NCBI RefSeq assembly: GCF_000169535.1
Contig: NZ_AAYN02000002.1
Coordinates: 124,001-188,000 of the forward strand
Reading direction: 5' to 3'
DNA: 64,000 nt
DNA from: Ureaplasma urealyticum serovar 8 str. ATCC 27618
GTDB lineage: Bacteria > Bacillota_I > Bacilli_A > Mycoplasmatales > Mycoplasmoidaceae
Within the stretch, counting starts at the first letter, position 1. Each line of letters starts with the position of its first letter. The notes beneath the pieces are model-generated. The model was not told the origin of the DNA. It did not search any database and saw nothing but the letters and a program-made list of their open reading frames with translations. This document shows, one piece after another, positions 51,639 through 62,667 of this stretch. The position numbers and the translations under genes were made by a program.

Positions 51639-54031
51639 TATTTAAGATAAGTGAAACCACTTGGTCCTTTTTTCATATTAAAACTTGCTAAATCTTTTGG
51701 TCTACGATATTTGTAAACCTTTGATGCTAGTAAGGCATGTGCTTCTTTGTGTGAGCTAAAATATTCTAAATATTCTTTACGTGATGAAATTACCGAACTT
51801 GAACGATATTTGTTTCAAGAAGAGTTTACTGAATTAACATCAATTTTCAATAAGTCAAATTCGCCAATTACTTTTTGTATTGGACTTGTAACGTAAACCA
51901 AGACCTTTTCAACTGGATATTTTGGTGCTACTTTAAAGAAAACGACACTTCTACCATTATCAAACAATTGTTCTGATTCATTTGGCGAAATTGAAATCAT
52001 AATTGTTTGTTTTTCAACTTCTGAAACAGCTGAATCTGAAAACACTCAATTACGATTTTCACGTTCATTTAAAATTTCTTCATCTTGTACAACTTCAGCA
52101 ACTGGAACTTGGATTTCTGCTTCATCATTAGCTTCTTTACAATTTTCTATAGTGTCATTTTGTTCAACAACTTCATAAATTGCATATTCATGATTTTCAT
52201 CTTCTAAAACTTCTTGACCATCAACTTCTTCTTGATCTTCAGTAATTTCAAATTGATGATGCTCACAAATTATTTTTTCAGGTTCAACTTCTTCAAATAA
52301 GTGTTCTTTTTCAATTTTATTAACTTCAAACACCTCTCGAGGTTCTGCTAATTCTTGAACTTTTTCTTCTATTTGAACAGGATGAATCGATTCAAATGTT
52401 GGTAATGAATTAATTTGTTCATCAAAAAATTCATTTTCATTAACAACAACAATAGGTTCGTTTTCATTAAAGAATTTATCATAAGCAGTTTGTTCTAATT
52501 CATCACAAGGCTTAAAATCTTGTGAGTTGTTTAAAAAATTATTAATTGCTTTTTGAATTGCACATTTAAAAGCAGGTGTATTTTCTTTATCAAAAGCTTT
52601 CTTTTCTTCAAGATCAGCACGTAATTTTGTACCTTTAAAGTAATTTAACAAATATTCTTTAAAGTCTTGAATTCTTTCTACTGGAACCTGAGGAATAAGT
52701 TTTTCTTTAACAGTAAATAAAATAATTGCTTCATCAGTTTGGTTATATGGTTTATTAGGTTCTTGTTTAATAACTGCCATTACAGCTTTACCAAGTTTTA
52801 GAATTCGTTTAGTTTCGTCATCTAAATCACTACCAAACTGACTAAACGCTTCTAATTCACGATAGTTAGCTAATTCTAATTTTAGTGAAGCTCCAGTTTG
52901 TTTAACTGATTTAATTTGGGCTGCAGACCCTACTCGACTAACAGATTGACCAGCATCAATAGCAGGACGTTGCCCAGCATTAAACAATGATGTCATCATG
53001 AAAATTTGACCATCAGTAATTGAAATTACGTTTGTTGGGATATAAGCTGAAATATCACCAGCTTGCGTTTCAATAATAGGTAGAGCAGTAATTGAACCAG
53101 CGCCTAATTCATCTTTTAATTTACATGCACGTTCTAATAAACGACTATGTAAGTAGAAAACATCTCCAGGATATGCTTCACGACCAGGCGGACGACGTAA
53201 TAATAATGATAAAGTACGATAAGCAATAGCGTGTTTACTTAAATCATCATAAACAATTAAAACATCTTTACCTTGATGCATTCATTCTTCAGCAATTGTT
53301 ACTCCTGTGAATGGTGCAATGTATTGTAAAGCTGGAAGTTCTGAAGCATTAGCAGTAACTACAGTTGTGTATTCCATTGCACCATGAGCTTCAAGATCGC
53401 GTACAACGTTTGCAATTGTTGAGTTTTTTTGGCCAATAGCAACATAAACACAATTTACATTACGACCTTTTTGATTGATAATAGCATCAATTGCAATTGT
53501 TGTTTTTCCTGTTTGACGGTCTCCAATAATTAATTCTCTTTGACCTTTACCAATTGGGAACATCGCGTCAATTGATAAAATTCCAGTTTCAAGTGGTTGG
53601 TGAACGGATTTACGGTCCATAACCCCTGGCGCAATTTTTTCAATCACACTAAATTTATTTGCAACAATGTTACCCTTATTATCAACCGCCTTACCTAAGG
53701 CGTCAACAACACGACCCAACATTATATCGCCAACAGGAACTTCAACAATTTTTTTTGTACGATAAACACGGTCGCCTTCTTTAATATTTGAATAATCACC
53801 TAAAAGAACAACACCAACGGCATCTTCTTCTAGGTTCAAAGCCATTCCCTCAACGCCATTTTCAAAACGAACAATTTCATTTAACATGACATTGTCAAGG
53901 CCATCGACTAATACAATTCCATCACCTAACGAAATTACATTACCAACTTCTAAGGTTAAAGCTTTTTCAGAAAATTTCTTAATTTGTGATTTTATATCAC
54001 TAATTAATGAATGATTTTTATTATCTGTCAT
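51638..54031 (-). CDS. atpA: ATP synthase alpha subunit with acidic linker and C-terminal ASCH domain
   Basis: 797 residues, against the usual 500-520. Residues 1 to about 508 are a normal alpha subunit: Walker A GDRQTGKT (about 169-176), a [23 protein letters not shown] stretch and [21 protein letters not shown]. From about 509 to 660 follows a Glu/Asp/Val-rich linker. From Trp662 to the end (about 135 residues) the sequence fits an ASCH (PUA-like) domain: [37 protein letters not shown], and [19 protein letters not shown]. The GxKxxExR motif of ASCH appears altered (GRSVVFFK). The frame crosses three TGA Trp codons (at residues 250, 662 and 739), but no stop. Overlaps the next gene by one base. 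Confidence 0.92.
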
Positions 54032-54033
54032 TT

Positions 54034-54333
54034 TTACGCACCTTCTTTCTCTTTAATATTGATGATTTGATTTAATTTTGTTTTTAGAGAAGAATCAATT
54101 ATTTCCAAGTTGATTTTTAATGATACACCACCAATTAATGATGGATCAACGATAAATTTAATGGGTCTTTCATCGCCAAAACGATTGATAATAGTTTTTT
54201 CAATTCTTTGTTTTTGTTCATTATTTAATTCAAAAGCCGTTTTAATTTCAATAAAACGAGTTTGATTAGAATATGCTTTTAAACGATTAGCGATAATTTT
54301 TGAATATTTTACTAGTTTAGTATTACTTTGCAT
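54034..54333 (-). CDS. AtpH-like small protein (delta C-terminal domain)
   Basis: 99 residues between atpH and atpA, with gaps of 9 and 2 bases. Its end, [31 protein letters not shown], parallels the end of the atpH product in the neighbouring gene, where IVVVDKSIIGGLSINFESQVLDNSLKTKLF is seen. It thus looks like a second copy of the OSCP/delta C-terminal domain without the N-terminal helical domain that binds subunit alpha. The start has a spaced AAGTAG-type site only. It could replace or add to the stalk contact; no function is proven. Confidence 0.78.
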   Translation of the reverse strand: MQSNTKLVKYSKIIANRLKAYSNQTRFIEIKTAFELNNEQKQRIEKTIINRFGDERPIKFIVDPSLIGGVSLKINLEIIDSSLKTKLNQIINIKEKEGA

Positions 54334-54342
54334 AACTACTTC

Positions 54343-54882
54343 CTAATTTGTTTTTTTAACAACGTTAAATAATTTAGTTTTTAAACTATTATCTAAAACC
54401 TGTGATTCAAAATTAATTGAAAGTCCTCCAATAATTGATTTATCAACAACAACAATTGGTTCTATTTTTTCACACGCATATTTCTTTTTTAAAGATTGTA
54501 CAAGGCGATCGATTTGATTTTTTGTTAATTCATAAGCAGTTGTTATTAAAACTTTTTTAACACTTAAAGCTTCATTAACAAAATCCAGAGCCTTTAACAC
54601 TATTTTTTTTAATAGTTTTATTGACTTAACATCAATTAGTAAATCAATTAAACTAATTAAATAAATATCAATTTCACCTTCTAGATTCTTAATTACAATT
54701 TGTTTTCTTTCATTACGATCACGAGCAGGATCGCCAACAGCTTCAAAAAAAGCCGGGACCTCTTCAATGATAGAATTAATTGTTTCTAAATTGTGCTTGT
54801 ATAAATCTAATTTTTTTTCTTCTTTAGCAATTTCAAAAATAGAATAAGCGTATTTCTCAACTGGTTTTAATGAAGATTTCAT
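54343..54882 (-). CDS. atpH: ATP synthase delta subunit (OSCP)
   Basis: 179 residues, normal length. The N-terminal six-helix domain begins YAYSIFEIAKEEKKLDLYKHNL, and the C-terminal domain ends with VVVDKSIIGGLSINFESQVLDNSLKTKL. It links the b stalk to the top of the F1 head. Gap to atpF is 3 bases. The following small gene repeats part of its C-terminal domain. Confidence 0.93.
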   Translation of the reverse strand: MKSSLKPVEKYAYSIFEIAKEEKKLDLYKHNLETINSIIEEVPAFFEAVGDPARDRNERKQIVIKNLEGEIDIYLISLIDLLIDVKSIKLLKKIVLKALDFVNEALSVKKVLITTAYELTKNQIDRLVQSLKKKYACEKIEPIVVVDKSIIGGLSINFESQVLDNSLKTKLFNVVKKTN

Positions 54883-54885
54883 AAA

Positions 54886-55503
54886 TTATTTTTCGTTTGT
54901 TTCTAATTCTTTAATGAATTGATCAACTAATTTATCATTATCTTCTCTAGACAATTCTTTTTTCATCAATGCTTCAGCCGCAATATAAGCAGCTTCACGA
55001 GCTTCAGTTTGTAAACGTTCAAGATTTTCTCTTCGTTCATTAGCAATGCTAATTTTAGCAGAACTAATAATTTTATCAGCAGCTTCACGCGCTTCTTTTT
55101 CTAATAATTCACGTAAAGTTAATGATTCACTTTTAGCTTTTGCAATAATTTCAGCAGTTTCTGCTTGTGCAGCTAAATGTTCAGATTTAGCATTTTCTAA
55201 ATATTGTAAAGCTTCTTGTTTAGCGTTTTCTGCGTCTGTAATTTCTTTAGCAATGTATTCTCGTCTTTTGTCCAACATTTTGTTTGTTGGTTTTCATACT
55301 AACCATAATACTAATGAGAAAACTACGCACATTGCAATAACTTGAGCAATAAATACCCATACGTTTGGGAAAAGTGTATTAATGATTTCTGCTGGGTTTA
55401 ATTCTGGAATATCACCAGTACATGAAGCCAACATTGGTATGAACATAACTGATAAAGAAAGAACGGATAGTGTAGCCACTAAATGTTTTTTATTTAATTT
55501 CAT
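54886..55503 (-). CDS. atpF: ATP synthase subunit b, lipoprotein type
   Basis: 205 residues. The N-terminus carries a signal peptide ending in the lipobox MLASC (Cys28), so the protein is predicted to be lipid-anchored outside while a second membrane segment (about residues 48-69) crosses back in. The rest is the long Ala/Glu/Lys stalk helix (about 75-195). Lipoprotein subunit b is a known feature of mollicute ATP synthases. A TGA Trp codon at residue 70 joins the two halves. Confidence 0.93.
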
Positions 55504-55570
55504 AACGTTACTCCCTTAATTAATTTTCATTATTTTTATTTAATAAATTTATTTAAAAAAGAAAATACAA

Positions 55571-55900
55571 TTAAGCAACGAAAATAATTAAAATAGAAAC
55601 AATAAGCGCATAAATAGCAACAGCTTCAGCCAATGCTAAACCAACAATCATTGTACTTAAAATCTTTGGTTGAGCCTCTGGATTACGAGCAACAGCTTGC
55701 ACAGCGTTAGCTGTAGAAAAACCTTGCATTAAACCAACTGCACCAGCAGCTAACATTGTAATACCTGTACCAATATACTTACCTAAATAAGCAATTCCAG
55801 CACCATTAGCAAGTGATTGTACATTTTCAGCACTAACTGCTGGTAAATTTGCTTCAACATGTGATGAAATAACATTTGTAATATCAATAAATGATGACAT
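55571..55900 (-). CDS. atpE: ATP synthase subunit c, with N-terminal extension
   Basis: 109 residues, about 30 more than usual. The extra N-terminal ~35 residues are polar. Two membrane helices (about 38-62 and 82-108) follow, with the loop ARNPEAQP and the ion-binding Glu in LALAEAVAIYAL. It forms the rotor ring. The neighbouring atpB is 62 bases upstream and atpF 67 bases downstream. Confidence 0.94.
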   Translation of the reverse strand: MSSFIDITNVISSHVEANLPAVSAENVQSLANGAGIAYLGKYIGTGITMLAAGAVGLMQGFSTANAVQAVARNPEAQPKILSTMIVGLALAEAVAIYALIVSILIIFVA

Positions 55901-55962
55901 AAATATCTCCTAAATATAATTTATCTGTTTAAATTTAAATATTAATTACGTTCTAATTTAGT

Positions 55963-56790
55963 CTATAAAACTACTTGAACTTCATTATTTTGTGCTTGAT
56001 TTTGAGCATCAAGTTCTGCCAATTTTTTAGCTGCGAGTTTTTCAGCTTTTTTATGCGCAAGATGAGCGTAATGCTCTTCACCTTCTTTAATTTCAAGACC
56101 TCAGTTAATACTTGTAAGTAATGTAAATACGAAAGCTTGAATTGTTCCGGCAAAACAAGTAAAGTAACCAATTAATATTGGCAAAATTATTACAGCAGCG
56201 ATTAATGACACACCAACTCAAGGAACAACATTTGTAAATCCTGCAAATGCTCAATATGTAATGTTTAACAAAATTGCCGCCGCAGAAATATTACCCCATA
56301 AACGGAAAGTTAATGAGATAATAGGTGTTAGTTTAGAAACTATTTCTAAAGGATTTACCATAATTGGAAAACCTTTAATTTTAAAAGTAAATTTCAAAAA
56401 GAATGATGCTTTTTGATATTTTAATGCGACAATTTGCCCCCCAACAACAGTTGCAAGAGCCATTGCTAATGGTACTGACGAAGCTGTTGTTGCTTCTTTG
56501 AAACCAAATAAAGAAACTAAGTTAGCTGTAAAAATATAACAAAATGTAAATAACACATAAGGAGCCAGTTTAACATGTTTAGCTCCCATTGTATCAACTA
56601 CTAGTCCTCTAAAATAATCAACAATCATTCCAATAATAATTACAAAACGATTTGGCACATCATGCACAGTTAATTTTCTAATCATACTAAAATAAATTAA
56701 TGAAATTGTCGCGATGATTAAAGTTACTATTATGATTGCTGCAATATGAGGTAGTGCGATCATAATATCAAGCGGGTTATAATTTTCCAT
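55963..56790 (-). CDS. atpB: ATP synthase subunit a
   Basis: 275 residues with five to six membrane segments. The conserved Arg of the ion channel is in LTFRLWGNISAAAIL. A strong GGAGGTG ribosome binding site precedes the ATG. The C-terminal ~45 residues are a Lys/Ala/Glu/Gln-rich tail on the inside. Real stop is TAG at 55963-55965, after TGA Trp codons that split the frame at 56251 and later. Confidence 0.94.
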
Positions 56791-56831
56791 TTTTTCACCT
56801 CCAATAAAATAAAAATTATTTTTGTCGCTCT

Positions 56832-57272
56832 CTATCTTTTTTTAGCTCCTAGATAAATTTGCATTCCCATTTGAATAAAAAACATAAAAAATGTCAAAAT
56901 AAATAATGAGATAACTTCAAAAATAGGTTGATAAAGATTGACGAGATTACCAATGACCAAAGGTACTAATATTAAAAAATTAAATAAGATATAGATAGTA
57001 CCAAAAGCAAAAAAATTTGCTGGCAATCGACGATATTTTTTTGGATTAATACCTAAGTTATTCATTTTTAAACGTTTATTTAATAATTTAGAAATAATGA
57101 AAATTCTTAAAAGTGTAATTCCAAATCCAAAGGGAATAACTAATAAGTAAGTGTAAAAAAATGATCAACCTTTTTCTAATAAAATACCTAAAAAAACAAA
57201 TACCATAAATGATATTGATAAAAAAGGTAAAAAAATTATTAGATAACCATCGACCATTCTTTTAAAATTCAC
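56832..57272 (-). CDS. atpI: ATP synthase-associated membrane protein, AtpI-like
   Basis: 146 residues with four membrane segments (about 12-30, 40-58, 84-105, 113-135). Its place before atpB is that of atpI, which helps assemble the c ring. The GTG at 57272 is used as start; an in-frame ATG at 57257 would shorten it by five residues, and the ATG at 57065 would cut off the first two segments. Sequence conservation of AtpI is low, so the call rests mainly on position and topology. Confidence 0.75.
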
Positions 57273-57492
57273 ATTTAATCATTCTCTTTTTTAAAAAATT
57301 AGCCAAAAACAAGTTGGCTTGCTTATATTATAAATAAAAATGTTGTTTTTATGTATTTTATTACACGTTATTGTTTTAAAAAATCAAGTTTGTATTATAA
57401 CTATAATAAAATGTCATTTTTATTTGAAATATAAAAAATAAATAAAGATTTATTAAGCAATTGATAAGAGATAGATAAGGAAAAGATAAAAA
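57273..57492. promoter_or_regulatory. Divergent region upstream of atp operon and the 57.5-kb gene
   Basis: 220 AT-rich bases. On the minus strand a TATAAT-type -10 occurs in TTTATTTATAATATAAGC and would serve the atp operon; a hairpin AGCCAA...TTGGCT (57301-57319) lies between it and the start. On the plus strand TATAATAA precedes the next gene by about 90 bases. No strict -35 sequences. Confidence 0.45.
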
Positions 57493-58203
57493 ATGAATTA
57501 CCAAATTTTTATACATTTATTAGAAAATAAACAAAAAAATTTAAAATCATCAATAACATTACCCATAATATTGGAATTTAAAGATGATATTTTTAAAATA
57601 TTACCTTCAATTTTAGAAAAATATAAAGAAACTAAGATCATCAATAATACTATAAACAATATCGTTTTAAAAATTAATAATAAAACAATTTTAATATCAA
57701 AATCAATTACCAATGAACCATATGAATATAACATTGTTAACGTTAATAAAAAAAATGATATTTACAGCGAAGATAACAATTTAGTTTTATTTAATTTAGT
57801 TAATTATATTATTGAAAAAATTCAAGGATTAATTAAATATGTTAATTTTTGGACAATTCAAATGAGCGCTATTAATTGAGTTTATTTTGTTACCTACAAT
57901 TTTAACAAATCATACCTAACTGATTATAATTGAAAAAAATATGTTTTTAAAATTAAAGAAGATGAAACAAAAGGAATAATTCAAACTAATTTATTACGTA
58001 ATTATGGCTTTGTTGATTTTATTGTACAATCTAAATCTCAAAATTTTTTAAAAGCGCAAGAGATTCAAAATAAAATTTTAAAATGCGTTTTAAATTTAGA
58101 TGACCATCTAAATGATGAATATTTAAAAGAACTTTATAAAAAATATGAAACGTATAAAATTTTTGATAAAGACCACAAATATTTAGTGATCAATATTGAA
58201 TAA
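57493..58203 (+). CDS. Hypothetical protein upstream of smc
   Basis: 236 residues (with TGA Trp), Lys/Ile/Asn-rich, soluble, no signal peptide. The N-terminal half has ILEFKDDIFKILPSILEKY and a region of alternating hydrophobic residues; the C-terminal half is charged and helical. No family is recognised. An AAGGAAAAG site precedes the ATG. It lies 68 bases before smc in the same direction. Frame is open throughout and codon use resembles the neighbours. Confidence 0.75.
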
Positions 58204-58271
58204 TTTATAATATTATAATGGACTCAAAATTCATATTATTTTAATTAATAATAAATTAGTTTGGAGATTAT

Positions 58272-61217
58272 ATGATTTTTTTAAAAAAAATAGAAGCACA
58301 AGGATTTAAATCATTTGGAGAGCCAATAGTCGCTGAATTTAAACACCCAATGACAGGAATTGTTGGTGCAAATGGAACAGGAAAATCAAATATTGTTGAC
58401 GCACTTAAATGAGTAATTGGTGATCAATCATTAAAAAGTATGAGAGCTCATAAAAACGAACTATTATTCAGTGGTGGAAGATATGCACCAAAAGCACATA
58501 TTGCTAGGGTTAATTTATATTTCAATAATGTTAATAATGTTTTATATACAGAGCACAAAGAAATCAAAATTTCACGAGTATTAAATACTAAAACAAATGA
58601 AAATACATATTATATTAATGATGAAATAGTGCGTTTAAAAGATATTACTGACATGTTTTTAGATAGTGGACTATCAAAAGGCTCTTTAGGAATTATTAGT
58701 CAAGGCGCTGTTTCTTGATTTGCTGAAGCTAAGCCAATTGAAAGACGTAAAATGTTTGAAGAAGCTTCAGGAATTGGTCGTTATTCAAAACGTAAACAAG
58801 AAGCTTTAAGTTCTTTAGAACGCGCGAATGAAAACTTGGATCGTTTAAATGATATTGTTGTTAATTTAAAAAAAGAATTGACAAAACTTGAAAAACAAGC
58901 ACAACGTTTTAATGAATACAAACAAATTAAAGATGAATTGACTAAATTAGAGTTAGTAATTTTAGTGCGTGATATTGTTCACTGACAAAAAAATTTAGAG
59001 CAAATTACAAATGAGTTAAAAGAATCAAAAAACAATTACAATATGCAAGCTCCTTTAATTGAAACTAAAAAAGCCGAAATTTTAAATTTACGTAAAATTG
59101 CAAATGATTATGTTGAAGAATTAACTGATTTGGAATTTAGACATAAAAAAATATTAGAAAAAATAAAGAATTTAAATGAACAATTATTATTAACAAAGAG
59201 TAGTCTTGAAAACAAAGCTTTTAATTCAACTAATACAGAAGAACGAATTGAAGCCTTTGCTAAATTAATTAACACTTCAAAAAAAGAATTAGAAAACAAC
59301 AAAAGTATTATTAATAAAAAAATAGATGAGTTTAATAAAGTTGTTGAACAAAAAAGAGAATTAGAAAAAATCAAAGAAGAACAAGAAAATAAAATAAACA
59401 CCATTGTTTCAAAAATTAGTACTAAAAATTTAGAAAAAGAATCTTTAGAAAATGAGTTTAATCGCCAAACACAAAACGAACGCGGTGTAAAATCAATTAT
59501 TAGTGCTCAAAAATCATTACCTGGTGTTTATGGTACTATTTCACAAAATATTAAAACGAAAATAGAACATGAAGTAGCGATTAGTATTGCTTTAGCAAAA
59601 GGAATTAATAATATTATTGTTAAGAACAATCAAGCAGCAGAAAATTGTGTTGATTTTTTAAAGAAAAATAATGCTGGTGTTGCGACATTTTTACCGATTG
59701 AAAATTTACAAGCTAAAAGCATTAAACCAGAATTTTATGATGTGTTAAAAGAATTGGATGGATTTGTAGGTATTGCAAATGAATTAGTAAAAATTGATAC
59801 AAATTATAAAATTTCAATTGATTATTTACTAGGTAATACAATCATTGCTGATAATTTAAAAAATGCCATTATTTTGAGTGAATATACGTATAAAAACTAT
59901 AAAGTTGTTTCTTTAGATGGTGATGTTGTTTTTGGTGGCGGGGCTATTTCTGGGGGAAGTAATAGCAAGAAGAATATTATTTTAAATCTTGATGAAAAAA
60001 TTAAACAATTAGACGAAAAGATTCAAGCATTAAAAAAGGAAGAAATTGATTTACGTAACTTAAATATTAAAACAAAAAGCAAATGACAAGAATGTTATAA
60101 TGACGAACAAAGTTTAAATTCTATTATCAATAGTTTAAGAGCTAAAAATGATGGTATTAGTGATAATTTAGCTAATTATAATAACCAGTATCAAGCTTTA
60201 AATGCTATGAAATTAGATGATAACAAAATTGAATTAAAAATTAACGATCTTAATAATGGGTATTATGAGAGTAATAATGAATTAATTGATTTAGAACAAA
60301 AGATTTCTTCTTTAAAAAAGAATTTATCAGATGCTAATATTAATAAAAACAATAAAGAAATTGAATATGGAAAAGAGTTGGATATTTTTAATGACCTTAA
60401 AATTAAACTCAATAAATTTGAAGTTAGTATTGATAATTTAAATTTTTCTATTAGTAATGCACAAAATCGACTTGTGGAAAATTATAAACTAACAATTGAA
60501 AACGCTATTGAGACTTATCAAGATCAAGAAATTGAGATGAGTGAATCTGATGCTCGTTTTAGAATTGAAAATTTAAAAATTGATATTCAAAAATATGGAG
60601 ATATTAATTTAAATGTATTAACAGATTACGAAGAAAAAAAAGCAGAATATGATGCTAATTTTGCTGAATATGAAAATTGTAGAAAAGCTGTTGATGAAAT
60701 TAGTAGTTCAATTCATGAATTAGATAAAAAAGCAAAAGCTGATTTTATGAAAGTTATTCGTGAAACTAATAAGCTAATGCCAGAAATTTTTTAATATTTA
60801 TTTGGTGGTGGCTCTTGTGCGATTAATCTTGATGATCCTAATAATATTTTGGAATCAGGAGTTGAAATTGTTGCTAATCCACCAGGAAAACGTGATGTAC
60901 CGTTGTCTGCTTTGTCAGGCGGGGAAAAAACAATGGTAGTGCTAGCAGTATTATTTGCTTTATTAAAAATCGCTAAATTTCCATTAATCATTTTAGATGA
61001 AGCAGAAGCAGCTTTGGATGCAAGTAATGTTGCTAAATTTGCTACGATTATTGATAAATATAGTGACGAAACACAATTTTTAGTTATTACACACCGTGAA
61101 GGAACTATGAAAAGTTGTGGTTATTTATTAGGAACGACAATGATGAATAATGGTGTAACAACATTATTAGAAGTTAATTTAAATGATCCAAAAATTAAAT
61201 ATGAAAGCGAATTATAA
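58272..61217 (+). pseudogene. smc: Chromosome segregation ATPase SMC, interrupted by an in-frame stop
   Basis: SMC holds Walker A near residue 32 (GANGTGKSNIVDAL), two coiled-coil arms, and a hinge at about 410-560 that ends with the GGGAISGGS stretch. The C-terminal head has the signature LSGGEKTMVVLAVLFAL and Walker B IILDEAEAALDASN. The same frame (981 codons) continues past a TAA at 60792-60794 (codon 841), which separates EIF from YLFGGGSC. In homologues these parts are joined by one residue, mostly Lys. A single A-to-T change (AAA to TAA) would create this stop. The head would be cut off, unless read through or re-started. Several TGA Trp codons are also present. RBS GGAGAT precedes the ATG. 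Confidence 0.85.
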
Positions 61218-61219
61218 GA

Positions 61220-62275
61220 ATGGGTTTTTTTAAAAAAATATTTAATAAAATTTTAGGTAAAAAAGACACTGGACAAGTTTCTGAGGAAATTTCTCAAAAG
61301 AATGAAGAAAATCGAATTTTAAAATTAGAAGATAATTCAATTAATAAATTTAACGAGGGATTAAGAAAATCATCCTCAGCATTAACTAATGCAATAAACG
61401 AACTAGCAACCAAATACATTGATATCAATGAAGAATGATATGAGCATTTAGAAGAAGTTTTAATTGGTTATGATGTAGGTTATGTTGCAACTAATAAAAT
61501 TATTGAATCAATTCGAAACGAAATGATTTATCAAAAAGTTAATGATCCAGAATTAATAAAATCTATCATTATCGATAAAATTTTTATTTATTACATTCAA
61601 GATACAGAAATTAATACAGAAATTAATTTAAAGCAAAATCAAACTAATGTAGTTTTAGTTGTTGGTGTAAATGGTGTTGGTAAAACAACATCAATTGCAA
61701 AAATTACTAAAAAATTTATTAATGAAAATAAAAAAGTTTTATTAGTAGCTGGAGACACATTTAGAGCTGGTGCTGTTGAACAATTGAAAGTTTGAGCACA
61801 GCGTCTAAATGTTGATATTGAATTACCAATTAAAGAAGGTCAAGATCCTGCCTCTGTCATATACGCTGGAGTTAAAAAAGGTTATGAACAAAAATATGAT
61901 TTAGTAATTTGTGATACATCAGGTAGATTACAAAATAAAATTAATTTGATGAATGAATTAAAAAAAATTCATGATGTAATTCATAAATTTGATGAACATG
62001 CTCCGCACGAAACTTTATTAGTTTTAGATGCTACTCAAGGCCAGTCAGGAATTAATCAAGCAAAAGCATTTAACGAAGTAACGAAAATTTCAGGGATTAT
62101 TTTAACTAAAATGGATTCTACAAGTCGTGGGGGAATTGTATTAGCAATCAAAGATGCTTTTAATATACCTGTGAAACTGATTGGTTTAGGCGAAAAATTA
62201 GATGATTTAAGTGTATTTGATTTAGAAATGTATGTTGATAGCATAGTTTTAGGAATGAAATTAGATGTTAAATAA
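61220..62275 (+). CDS. ftsY: Signal recognition particle receptor FtsY
   Basis: 351 residues. SRP GTPase docking protein for co-translational targeting. The NG domain begins near residue 55; G1 is GVNGVGKTTSIAKI (about residues 152-165), G3 is DTSGRLQNKINLMNEL, and TKMDSTSRGG is G4. The GDTFRAGAVEQL motif is intact. The N-terminal A region is short and Lys/Glu-rich. It starts 2 bases after smc, and ylxM overlaps its end by 11 bases; smc-ftsY-ylxM is a common gene order. Confidence 0.96.
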
Positions 62276-62564
62276 GAATAAACGTTGATATTTGATTGCT
62301 TTATATGATATTTATCAAGGATTATTAACAACAAAACAGTGTGAATATTTTAATTTACATTATTTTAAAGATTTGTCGTTTTCTGAAATTGCTGAACTAA
62401 AAGAAGTTTCAAAAAGCGCTATTAGTGATTGTTTAAACAAAGTGTGTGACCAATTATTAAAATATGAACAAGCACTTTTAATTTATGAAAAAAACAAAAA
62501 GCGTAATGATTTATATACATTAATCAACGATTCTGAATTAGTTAAAAAATTAAAAGATATATAA
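62265..62564 (+). CDS. ylxM: YlxM/p13-like helix-turn-helix protein
   Basis: 99 residues. Starts at the ATG 62265 inside ftsY (MLNKNKRWYLIALYDIYQG, Trp is TGA). The sequence LLTTKQCEYFNLHYFKDLSFSEIAELKEVSKSAISDCL is the helix-turn-helix domain of YlxM, whose gene neighbours ftsY or ffh in Firmicutes and which may modulate SRP. A strong terminator follows. Confidence 0.88.
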
Positions 62565-62576
62565 ATTTCTTATTAA

Positions 62577-62629
62577 AATAAAAAGAAAGAAACGGTTATT
62601 AAATTAACAACGTTTCTTTCTTTTTTTAA
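62577..62629. terminator. Bidirectional terminator after ylxM
   Basis: AAAAAGAAAGAAACG / CGTTTCTTTCTTTTT stem with an inner GTTA/TAAC element and T-run. It lies between the smc-ftsY-ylxM unit and the convergent DUF31 gene. Confidence 0.85.
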
Positions 62630-62667
62630 TTTTGAATGTACATAAATCTTATTTAAAAGGATTTATA

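Noticed and set aside
55046-55345. Plus-strand frame opposite atpF
   Set aside because: Shadow of the alanine-rich stalk helix of subunit b.
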